Assembly: GCA_014859215.1 (NCBI GenBank) | Contig: JACUUS010000128.1 | Coordinates: forward strand, 1-6,497 | DNA: 6,497 bases | Direction: 5' to 3' | From: Dehalococcoidia bacterium | GTDB lineage: Bacteria; Chloroflexota; Dehalococcoidia; SZUA-161 | Part shown: piece after piece, positions 1 through 5,752 of the stretch | Layout of the letters: each line of letters starts with the position of its first letter | Numbering within the stretch: the first letter of the stretch is position 1 | Program-made: the position numbers and the translations under genes | Notes under the pieces: model-generated | Databases searched by the model: none | What the model was told of the DNA's origin: nothing | What the model saw: the letters and a program-made list of their open reading frames with translations, nothing else

Positions 1-768
1 ACACTTGCGGGCTATAATACCTCCCAGGGAGTACGCGATTATTGAGCATCTCGGTCTGCCTGTGAGCCTGCCTACCAGGCTCATAGCTTCGTGCAATCTC
101 GCGGAATACGTCGCAACCGTGTCCGGTGTGCCCCGGACCCTGTCCGCGTACTCGAACTGCCAGACATTGTACTGGTCATCCCCGGTCTGGAGCAGGTCGT
201 CCAATCTGCCGAACTGTTTATCACATCGTCCCCTTCTCGAAGCTACCGGAAACCTGAAACCATGAACCAGGACCACGTTTTCCCGATCGAAGACAGGTCC
301 CCTGTGCCAGAGCTCCCATGTGAAATCTCTCGGGCCGTAATTGAGCATCCGGTACCTCACGGGAAGGTCCAGGCTTCCGGCGGCACAGCGGAACTTTGCG
401 GGCACAGCCTCAACGGTGCTGAAAAAACCCCACAGCCTCAGCCTGGGATCATAGCATTCATCGGGAGGGGGTAACCAGGCCCTCAGAGTATGGTCCCTCC
501 CGGCGGGCACATGCAGGCTGTACCTGCCTTCCTGGTCCGCCCGGCAGGCGTCCACGAGCTGCTTCTCGTACCAGGCGCTCACCAAAGCATCCCGCATCGG
601 CACATCCAGGCAGGCGCCGTAGAGGCCGTCGCCGTCCTCGTCCTTGTACACTATCCCGGCTATCGTCGACAGATTCAATGGCAAGCCACATGAAGCGACA
701 GCCTCGGGGATAATCCCGCTATGGGCACCACGCCCTCCATTCCCTTTTCCTGACAAGGCCTGCTTCAT
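1..768 (-). CDS. Alpha/beta hydrolase with N-terminal SdrD/CarboxypepD-like beta domain, 3' partial
   Basis: This frame is open from ATG at 768 to the window edge (256 residues seen, C-terminus missing); an in-frame TGA at 777-775 limits the start, and GAGGAAGG lies directly before the ATG. Residues about 36-100 read like a small SdrD-B or carboxypeptidase-regulatory-like beta-sandwich: AGIVYKDEDGDGLYG with an acidic, possibly calcium-binding DEDGDG loop (43-48), later EGRYSLHVPAG. A second beta-rich stretch follows (110-160), then an alpha/beta hydrolase core: VVLVHGF (165-171, oxyanion-hole type HG), YNVWQFEYAD (200-209), and the nucleophile elbow AYSLGG with Ser247. The Asp and His of the triad would lie beyond the edge. 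The family includes lipases, esterases and PGAP1-like acyl hydrolases; the substrate cannot be read. No signal peptide is visible, which is odd for a protein with this N-terminal domain. It starts 17 nt after marR and is probably its operon partner. Confidence 0.8.
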   Translation of the reverse strand, partial: MKQALSGKGNGGRGAHSGIIPEAVASCGLPLNLSTIAGIVYKDEDGDGLYGACLDVPMRDALVSAWYEKQLVDACRADQEGRYSLHVPAGRDHTLRAWLPPPDECYDPRLRLWGFFSTVEAVPAKFRCAAGSLDLPVRYRMLNYGPRDFTWELWHRGPVFDRENVVLVHGFRFPVASRRGRCDKQFGRLDDLLQTGDDQYNVWQFEYADRVRGTPDTVATYSARLHEAMSLVGRLTGRPRCSIIAYSLGGIIARKC

Positions 769-785
769 CCTTCCTCACTTCCGGT

Positions 786-1250
786 TCAGGCCCGCAGATT
801 TCTTCCCCCGACCTCACCCGCTTTGACCAGCGCTTCCAGAGCCTCCATGACAAGGCGCAACTGAGCCTGATCCAGCGCCTTAAGAAGCTCCTTGGCACGG
901 TCCCGAGCCAGCTGCCACAGGCCCGCTATCATGTTTTGCCCTCTACCCGTGAGCCGGCATATTACCACCCTGCGGTCTTCGGGATCGGACTCTCTAGCCA
1001 GGATTTCGCGATCCACGAGGCGGTCAACCACTCCGCTGGCCGTGGCCATGCTAACATCGAGCGCGGCAGCTATTTCGCTTACACGCGCCCTTTCATTCAG
1101 AAAAAGGAGTAGGACAACCTTCAGCTGCGGCATGGTCAGTTCCAGCTGCAGCCACTGCTTCGGCAGGATCGGGAAAAGCTCTCGAAAGGCCCTGTCTCCG
1201 AGCTGGAGCACCTGTTCGACCAGGTTTTCGGTTGCCTCTTCTTGCCTCAT
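786..1250 (-). CDS. MarR-family winged-helix transcriptional regulator
   Basis: A 154-aa protein of normal MarR length. The winged helix spans residues about 56-104: ARVSEIAAALDVSMATASG forms the HTH, and the wing carries the family motif ESDPEDRRVV (87-96), followed by LTGRG. Flanking helices (1-50 and 105-145) would form the dimer interface. The frame is open upstream to an ATG at 1364, but that 38-residue extension runs through the promoter and palindrome and reads as AT-rich noise. The ATG at 1250 has GGAGG 9 nt upstream, so I chose it. The gene lies first in a likely operon with the downstream hydrolase. MarR proteins usually repress their own operon and release DNA on binding a phenolic or lipophilic ligand or on oxidation; the effector here is unknown. 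The protein contains a single Cys (in VVICRL), so an OhrR-like N-terminal redox Cys is not evident. Confidence 0.9.
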   Translation of the reverse strand: MRQEEATENLVEQVLQLGDRAFRELFPILPKQWLQLELTMPQLKVVLLLFLNERARVSEIAAALDVSMATASGVVDRLVDREILARESDPEDRRVVICRLTGRGQNMIAGLWQLARDRAKELLKALDQAQLRLVMEALEALVKAGEVGGRNLRA

Positions 1251-1300
1251 CTGGACCTGCCTCCGAACTTCACTGTTATACAGCCAATTTTTAGTAAGTG

Positions 1301-1339
1301 TAATACTATTAATTAGCAATATGCTAACTATTAGTATTA
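1301..1339. promoter_or_regulatory. Likely MarR operator: 39-bp near-perfect palindrome
   Basis: The arms TAATACTATTAATTAGCA (1301-1318) and TGCTAACTATTAGTATTA (1322-1339) are complementary at 16 of 18 positions around a 3-bp centre. The core TTAGCA-ATA-TGCTAA resembles the known SlyA (MarR family) consensus TTAGCAAGCTAA but with a longer centre. It overlaps the -10 element and the expected start site of marR, a position suited to autorepression. A further TTAGTA half-site-like sequence lies at 1291-1296. The binding protein is inferred, not shown. Confidence 0.7.
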
Positions 1340-1364
1340 TAAAAATTAACTCGGGGGAAGTCAA
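1336..1364 (-). promoter_or_regulatory. Sigma-70/A-type promoter of marR-hydrolase operon
   Basis: On the minus strand TTGACT (1364-1359) is followed after exactly 17 bp by TATAAT (1341-1336): five of six consensus bases at -35 and six of six at -10. Transcription should start near 1329, leaving a leader of about 80 nt before the marR ATG at 1250. T-rich stretches on the minus strand around 1415-1386 lie upstream and could help as an UP-like element. The -10 hexamer lies partly inside the large palindrome. Confidence 0.8.
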
Positions 1365-1553
1365 TAGCTAACTACGAGTGTACGGAAAAAGATGTAACAA
1401 AATTGTAGAAAAGCAACCCAGGAAGACTTCTCTTGCGCCTGGCAGCCCCGAGGAGGGTTCAGGCGGGGTTCATGTACCGGGGCCGGTCGGCAACGCCTTC
1501 CGGAGTGATCAACTCACAGCGCAACCCTGGAAGACCGTGGAATATTCTTTCAG
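1365..1553. other. Intergenic region between luxR-type gene and marR promoter
   Basis: No credible gene is seen. It holds nested inverted repeats, GCCTG/CAGGC (1437-1441 with 1460-1464) and CCCCG/CGGGG (1446-1450 with 1464-1468), that could fold in the 3' end of the minus-strand luxR-type transcript. No T-run follows them directly, so a standard intrinsic terminator is not supported. An AT-rich part (about 1385-1415) sits just upstream of the marR -35 element. Confidence 0.4.
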
Positions 1554-1922
1554 CTATGGTTCGGACTTAAAGCGCGGAAGCCACTCGGTGCCGAGGGCCA
1601 TTTCCCTCGTCCTGATGTTTTGCTCAACCCTTTGGGCAACTTTGGTTATCAGTTCAGGCGAAAGGGAACTGAGCAATTCCGCGAGTTCATCAAGGGAGAA
1701 GATATCACGAATGTCTATCGCCCTTCGCCTCAGTGCGCGAATAACTGCCTGGTCCCTGGTGCGGACCCCCATCTTAACACACGCACGGTGAAGTGTGCAC
1801 TTGACCGTGCGGGCGGAGATGTACAACTGGTCCCCTATTTCCTGGTTAGTCATTCCGCGCCCGACCAGGGCGAGGATGTCTCGCTCCCTCTTTGTAAGCA
1901 CGTTGTCTCGTGTTGTGACCAT
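1554..1922 (-). CDS. Short LuxR-family (GerE-type HTH) DNA-binding protein
   Basis: A 122-aa protein in which the HTH comes first: LTKRERDILALVGRGMTNQEIG (9-30), then ISARTVKCTLHRACVKMGV (35-53), matching the LuxR/GerE four-helix domain (about 9-66). There is no receiver, autoinducer-binding or sensor domain. A helical C-terminal tail (about 70-110, SLDELAELLSSLSPELITKVAQRV) could serve for dimerisation or partner binding. The ATG at 1922 has GGGGAGG about 9 nt upstream. It is not in an obvious operon: marR downstream has its own promoter. Such orphan HTH proteins act as transcription regulators, and the targets are unknown. A 20-bp palindrome lies 27 nt before the start and a candidate promoter lies nearly 300 nt upstream. 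Confidence 0.88.
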   Translation of the reverse strand: MVTTRDNVLTKRERDILALVGRGMTNQEIGDQLYISARTVKCTLHRACVKMGVRTRDQAVIRALRRRAIDIRDIFSLDELAELLSSLSPELITKVAQRVEQNIRTREMALGTEWLPRFKSEP

Positions 1923-1949
1923 CTCTAGTTACCTCCCCTCCACTGGCGC

Positions 1950-1969
1950 ACACAACAAGGTTGTTGTGT
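1950..1969. repeat. 20-bp palindrome upstream of luxR-type gene
   Basis: ACACAACAAGGTTGTTGTGT has perfect 9-bp arms around a GG centre. It lies 27 nt before the luxR-type ATG and just upstream of its ribosome binding site. LuxR-family proteins bind short dyads of about this size, so autoregulation is possible. In RNA the same sequence could form a hairpin near the translation start. A related TGTTGTG occurs at 1911-1917 inside the start of the gene. Confidence 0.55.
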
Positions 1970-2049
1970 CTTACGCGCTCCCCCCTGCAACCTGGGATAT
2001 CGCTCATATGTTCGGAACCATTCAGATACAAAAGCATTATGACTTTTTT

Positions 2050-2205
2050 TCAGGCTGCGTCAGAACGAGCCGAAAGTGTTTCCCGCCAGGCGAGACAGCT
2101 GCCTGTCAAAGGTCTCCCGGCTCGGACTCTCCGACCCTTAATGATCGAAGCCTCCCGGCCCGACGCAAACCCGGGAAAGCGACGCTAATCCTTTCGGATT
2201 ACTCT
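2050..2205 (-). other. Inverted-repeat-rich leader of the luxR-type gene (candidate structured RNA)
   Basis: If transcription starts near 2205, the minus-strand RNA begins with a hairpin TAATCC-GAAA-GGATTA (2201-2186) capped by a GNRA tetraloop. Further down, CGAGCCG (2124-2118) pairs with CGGCTCG (2072-2066) around an inner hairpin GACAG-GCAG-CTGTC (2107-2094). A near-repeat of CTCCCGGCYCG occurs at 2115-2124 and 2152-2162. The remaining leader down to 1923 includes the 20-bp palindrome. I do not recognise a known riboswitch family, and there is no credible reading frame. The call as a regulatory RNA is inference. Confidence 0.3.
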
Positions 2206-2211
2206 ATTTGT

Positions 2212-2240
2212 AAGTTAGCCCAAGTCATTGTTATTGTCAA
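2212..2240 (-). promoter_or_regulatory. Candidate promoter for the luxR-type gene
   Basis: On the minus strand a perfect TTGACA (2240-2235) is followed after 17 bp by TAACTT (2217-2212), a weak -10. Transcription would start near 2205 and give a leader of about 280 nt before the ATG at 1922. No better promoter was seen closer to the gene. Confidence 0.45.
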
Positions 2241-2340
2241 GTTGAAACTCCCCCGACAGAAGAAAAAAGTGCCAGAAAACAGACAATTTCAAACGTGAGA
2301 CCCGCCCCTGTCGGCCAATTTCTTTACAAAAATGTAATAT

Positions 2341-2459
2341 CTCCCTGTCCTCAGAAAAGGGAGGCGTACAACCCCCAGGTGCGAACCAGGGAAGAGCAAG
2401 CCTGCTTCTCGCCGGGACGAGACAGGCCCCGACCTTAATAGCTGACGGGGGGCAGTCAG
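2341..2459 (+). other. Series of hairpins upstream of rnc, no coding content
   Basis: Four successive inverted repeats can form on the plus strand: CTCCCT/AGGGAG (2341-2346 with 2358-2363); CCC-A-GGT with loop GCGA and ACC-A-GGG (2374-2391, GNRA loop); GCCTG..TCTCG/CGAGA-CAGGC (2400-2427, ten base pairs with a 2-nt bulge); and CTGAC/GTCAG (2442-2446 with 2455-2459), followed by TTTCTT. The last could terminate a short plus-strand RNA just before the rnc promoter. No known RNA family was recognised, and a promoter for such an RNA is not convincing. A small TTACA-AAAA-TGTAA repeat lies at 2324-2337. Confidence 0.3.
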
Positions 2460-2463
2460 TTTC

Positions 2464-2492
2464 TTGACAACATCGGCGGGTGAGCTTATCAT
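2464..2492 (+). promoter_or_regulatory. Sigma-70/A-type promoter of rnc-ftsY
   Basis: A perfect TTGACA (2464-2469) is followed after 17 bp by TATCAT (2487-2492), five of six consensus bases. The start site is expected near 2499, leaving only about 15-25 nt of leader before rnc. It probably drives rnc and ftsY together. Confidence 0.75.
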
Positions 2493-2513
2493 TGAATTCG
2501 ACTCTGTGGTGGG

Positions 2514-3215
2514 TTGGTGGCATTGGCAGATATCGCTGACCTTCAAGCGATCCTGGGCGTAGATTTCCAAGACATAGTCCTCCTCCAGCAGTCCCTGGTC
2601 CATCGATCGTACCTGAACGAAAACGGGGACCTTTCCCTCCCATCCAACGAAAGACTGGAATTCCTGGGAGATGCTGTACTGGGCTTTGTCGTAGCTGACC
2701 AAATCTACAAGGAGTTCCCGGAACTGTCCGAGGGGGAACTTACCAAGCTCAGGTCTGCCCTGGTACGCCGGGAGACCCTGAGCCGTATCGCCCTTGCCCT
2801 CGGACTGGGCGAATATCTGTACCTGGGCCGAGGAGAAGAAGAAAGCGGAGGCCGCCGCCGTCCCCGAAATCTGAGTTGTGCCCTCGAGGCCGTAATCGGC
2901 GCGATCTACATTGACCGCGGCCTTGAAGCAACCACGGGGTTCATCAACCGGATCCTCAGAGCCGAGCTTGAAGAAGCCATCGAAGACAAGCTTATTTCCG
3001 ATTACAAGTCCAGGCTTCAGCAGTACATACAGTCCGAACGGAAGGTCACCCCCTCGTACCGCACAGTCGAAGAAATCGGGCCGGATCACGCCAAGCTGTT
3101 CACGGTAGAGGTCCTGGCAGGAGAACGCGTTCTGGCCCAGGGCCGCGGCCGGAGCAAGCAGGAAGCGGAGATGGATGCGGCACGAGCGGCACTGGATGAT
3201 TTAAGGGGTAGATAG
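2514..3215 (+). CDS. rnc: Ribonuclease III
   Basis: Ribonuclease III cleaves double-stranded RNA in rRNA processing and mRNA turnover in the cytoplasm. The 233-aa product has the normal two-domain layout: nuclease domain (about 10-150) with the signature SNERLEFLGDAVL (44-56), and a dsRNA-binding domain (about 163-231) with DYKSRLQ and a C-terminal KQEAEMDAARAAL helix. Of the E. coli metal-site residues, E38, E41, D45 and E117 correspond to E46, E49, D53 and E125. The position of D114 is Cys122, in NLSCALEA. Start choice is open: TTG 2514, GTG 2517 and TTG 2523 all lie in frame. GGTGGG (2508-2513) is best spaced for 2523, so the true protein may be 3 residues shorter; 2514 is given as the outer limit. 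It is followed 6 nt later by ftsY. Confidence 0.95.
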   Translation: MVALADIADLQAILGVDFQDIVLLQQSLVHRSYLNENGDLSLPSNERLEFLGDAVLGFVVADQIYKEFPELSEGELTKLRSALVRRETLSRIALALGLGEYLYLGRGEEESGGRRRPRNLSCALEAVIGAIYIDRGLEATTGFINRILRAELEEAIEDKLISDYKSRLQQYIQSERKVTPSYRTVEEIGPDHAKLFTVEVLAGERVLAQGRGRSKQEAEMDAARAALDDLRGR

Positions 3216-3221
3216 ACCGCA

Positions 3222-4178
3222 ATGCGCTGGTTTTTCAAGAAAACGACAGATGTAGCTGAAAAGAAGACCGAACAGGGCGTGAAGCGCACCCGCGAGACCT
3301 GGTGGGGCAAAGTCACGCAGCTTTTTGATCGTTCCGGGTTCGACGATGAACTCTGGGACGAATTGGAGGAACTCCTGGTATCGGCGGATGTCGGGGTCAG
3401 TACGACGGGAAAGCTGATTGACAGGGTGAAGCAGCGAGTCGAGAAGGAGAAGATCAAGGAGCCGGCGCAGGTGCGGGATGTACTCAAGCAAGAGCTTGTA
3501 TCTCTACTGTCTGTGGGCATCGGAAAGGGGCCGGCTTCATCGCAGAACGGGAAACTGAATGTGATTCTCGTGGTGGGTGTGAATGGCGTAGGGAAGACCA
3601 CGAATATTGCCAAGCTTGCGCACGATCTCAAGTCTCAGGGGAAAAGGGTGCTACTGGCCGCAGGCGACACCTTCAGGGCGGCGGCCATCGATCAGCTGAA
3701 GATCTGGGGCGACCGGGTACAGGTGCCCGTTATCGCACACCGGCCGGGAGGCGACCCCGCCGCGGTTGTGTACGACGCCCTCGAGACTGCCAAAAAGAAC
3801 GCAGACTTCGTGATCGTGGACACCGCAGGCAGGATCCACACGAAGACCAACCTGATGGAGGAACTGAAAAAGATCAGGCGCGTCGTGGACAAAGCCGGTG
3901 TGGAGCCTGAAGTACTCCTCGTTCTCGACGCCACCACAGGCCAGAACGGGCTCAGCCAGGCCCGTTACTTCACCGAGGCCGTGAACGTAGACGGGATATT
4001 GCTGGCGAAGCTGGACAGTACCGCAAAGGGCGGGATAGTCCTGGCGATTTGTGATGAACTCCAAATACCTATACTTTATCTGGGTACAGGCCAGGAGCTT
4101 GAAGACCTGGCGCCGTTTTACCCCGACGACTTTGTTGAAGCGCTCTTCGTAAGGGAAGACCAGGCCGGCCGTTCTTGA
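3222..4178 (+). CDS. ftsY: Signal recognition particle receptor FtsY
   Basis: FtsY is the membrane-associated GTPase that docks Ffh-SRP-ribosome complexes for co-translational membrane targeting. The 318-aa protein consists of a short basic N-terminus (MRWFFKK), a helical N domain (about 25-100) and the SRP G domain. Visible motifs are GVNGVGKTTN (119-128, P-loop), DTFRAAA (149-155), DTAGR (200-204) and AKLDSTAKGG (262-271, G4 region, commonly TKLDGTAKGG), with GTGQ (288-291) near the end. It lacks the long acidic A domain of E. coli FtsY, as many bacterial forms do, and its basic N-terminus may bind lipid directly. AAGGGG at the end of rnc (3204-3209) is a possible ribosome binding site, 12 nt before ATG. 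It is translated directly after rnc, so co-expression is likely. Confidence 0.96.
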   Translation: MRWFFKKTTDVAEKKTEQGVKRTRETWWGKVTQLFDRSGFDDELWDELEELLVSADVGVSTTGKLIDRVKQRVEKEKIKEPAQVRDVLKQELVSLLSVGIGKGPASSQNGKLNVILVVGVNGVGKTTNIAKLAHDLKSQGKRVLLAAGDTFRAAAIDQLKIWGDRVQVPVIAHRPGGDPAAVVYDALETAKKNADFVIVDTAGRIHTKTNLMEELKKIRRVVDKAGVEPEVLLVLDATTGQNGLSQARYFTEAVNVDGILLAKLDSTAKGGIVLAICDELQIPILYLGTGQELEDLAPFYPDDFVEALFVREDQAGRS

Positions 4179-4289
4179 TCCCCGGCGGAAAGAACAGCAG
4201 CCCTTCTCAAGTCGGGTTCCCCCCGGACCCGCTTACCTGATTCCACCAGGGAACACCGCGCCGGATCGAATAGCTTTCGGGATCGTCGC

Positions 4290-5482
4290 ATGGAAAACGT
4301 AAAGCAGCGGACCGCTTTGCTGTCTCACCCGGCTTTGCGCAATAAGTGGGTCCAGGCGACAGGCTGGGCTCTCCTTGTCCTCGCAGTCTATGCCGCCACA
4401 AGCCCGCTGACAACACCATATGACCATTATGTGCGCCTGGCCGACGCCTTCTTCCACGGAAGGGGCTATCTGCTTGACGCCCCTGCCTTTTTGGAACTGG
4501 CGAGGTACGGGGAGAAAGCGTTCGTAATAAATCCGCCCGCGCCGACCTTGTTCGTGATGCCATGGGTCGCCATATGGGGCCTGAATGCCAACCAGGCCGT
4601 TATCTCAATTCTGGTGGCAGCCGGGGCCATCGGCCTTTTCTGGATAGCCATCACTCAACTCGGCTGGGATCTGCGCTTCAGAATAGGGATGACGGCTCTG
4701 CTCGCCTTCGGGACAAGCTTCTGGTGGTCCGCGACGACTGGAAGCGTGTGGCTCCTCGCTCACGTCGGCGCCGTGTTCTTCCTGATGGCTGCGCTGGCTG
4801 AGACTACTTCCCGCAACCGTCCCTGGCTCACGGCCATACTTGTTGGACTGGCCGGGCTGTCGCGGCTGCCGGTTTTCCTCTCTGCGCCTTTTTTTGTCTA
4901 TATGCTTGCGCGAGGGCAGGACGATTGGAGGGCCATCCTAAAGCGCCTGACGTTGTTCGCCCTTGTCCTGGGTTTTCTCGGCGCATTGTACCTGCTCTAT
5001 ACATATGCGGAATACGGAACCTTACCTTCGGATACGAACGGGGGCAATTCGTAGAAGAGCCGAGGTTCTCGCACGGGCTCCACTCCCTTTACTATGTACC
5101 TCGCCAGTTGAATGCCATTCTCTTCGCAGGCCCGGTGTTGTCCGACGAGTTTCCCTATTTCAGACCCTCGCTTATGGGCATGGGCCTCTTTTTCACCAGC
5201 CCTGCCCTCATTTATGCGTTCAGGACTCGGCTTAGAGGACTGCCGCTTGCCGCTCTGGCGAGTACTGCTCTCGTACTGGTTCCGATCCTGACATACGGGG
5301 CAACCGGCTTTGTCCAGTTCGGCTACAGGTTCAGCCTGGATGTTCTCCCTTTTCTTGCGATCCTGGTTGCATCGGGAATGCGGTACCGGCTGGACGGCTT
5401 CAAAATCAGTATCATTGTGCTGAGTATTCTCATCAACCTGTGGGGGACTCTGGCCTTCAACAAGCTGGACTGGGTTCACTGA
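4290..5482 (+). pseudogene. GT-C type polytopic membrane glycosyltransferase, split by a -1 frame change
   Basis: Two overlapping frames form one protein of about 397 aa. The first frame runs from ATG 4290 to a TAG at 5052-5054. The conserved sequence changes near 5012-5021 into the -1 frame (AEYG to NLTFGYERG) and continues to TGA at 5480-5482. One missing base would explain it; no slippery heptamer lies at the site. The protein has about nine or ten membrane segments, for example 22-40, 101-121, 152-169, 179-207 and 218-238. The first outer loop carries TTPYDHY (Asp45, a candidate catalytic acid of GT-C enzymes), then NPPAPTLFVMPWVAIWG and LSRLPVFL. The second part has PYFRPSLMGMGL and GYRFSLDVLPFL. 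GT-C enzymes use polyprenyl-phosphate sugars on the outer membrane face; the acceptor is unknown. The start has no strong ribosome binding site. It may be a pseudogene or a sequencing error. Confidence 0.75.
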
Positions 5483-5752
5483 CAGACATTTCGACCGTAG
5501 CAGGTGGTTGAGACCCGGGGTGCGGGGAATGCCGCGTGGTGGTATTCATTAACAAGTGGGGCTGATTACTTCAGGAATAACGCCCAAAGGGGCTCACGGA
5601 ATGCCGTCAGGTCTTTGCAACGTCTCAGGGGATCGAAAACGGGCCTTTCAGGCCTGTCATATGCTACCATGATAATGAAGCTGGACTCGCGCCTTATCCG
5701 CGCTCGAAACTGAACCCGTCCGGCAGGGGGACACGAACGGAGTTGATGCCGA

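Noticed and set aside
458..691. A 77-aa minus-strand frame starting at 691
   Set aside because: It overlaps the hydrolase in another frame; the hydrolase frame gives recognisable domain motifs and this one gives Arg/Gly-rich sequence.
2109..2125. AGCCGGGAGACC on the minus strand resembles the B12-box of cobalamin riboswitches
   Set aside because: The remaining cobalamin core (GGGAA, GGTG, CCCGCNACTGT in order) is absent on that strand, so the match is probably chance.
2160..2185. GACGCAAACC suggested a cyclic-di-GMP-I riboswitch on the plus strand
   Set aside because: The preceding GAAA-capped stem, the GGGCAAACC element and the second hairpin are not in the required order.
2356..2391. AAAAGGGA followed by GGTGCGAACC on the plus strand looked like part of a cobalamin riboswitch
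   Set aside because: The spacing between the two motifs is too long and no CCCGC-ACTGT element or B12-box follows.
2289..3089. A 266-aa minus-strand frame opposite rnc
   Set aside because: It is antisense to a clear RNase III gene and shows no motif of its own.
4213..4231. Hairpin CGGGTTC-CCCCC-GGACCCG after ftsY as a terminator
   Set aside because: The stem is good but there is no T-run after it, so an intrinsic terminator cannot be claimed.
4885..4896. Run of seven T in gene 1 as a programmed -1 slippery site
   Set aside because: The original frame still gives good conserved membrane sequence for about 40 residues after the run, so the frame change occurs later.
5504..5713. A 69-aa plus-strand frame between the two glycosyltransferase genes
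   Set aside because: No convincing ribosome binding site and no family motif, and its composition looks like translated intergenic DNA.
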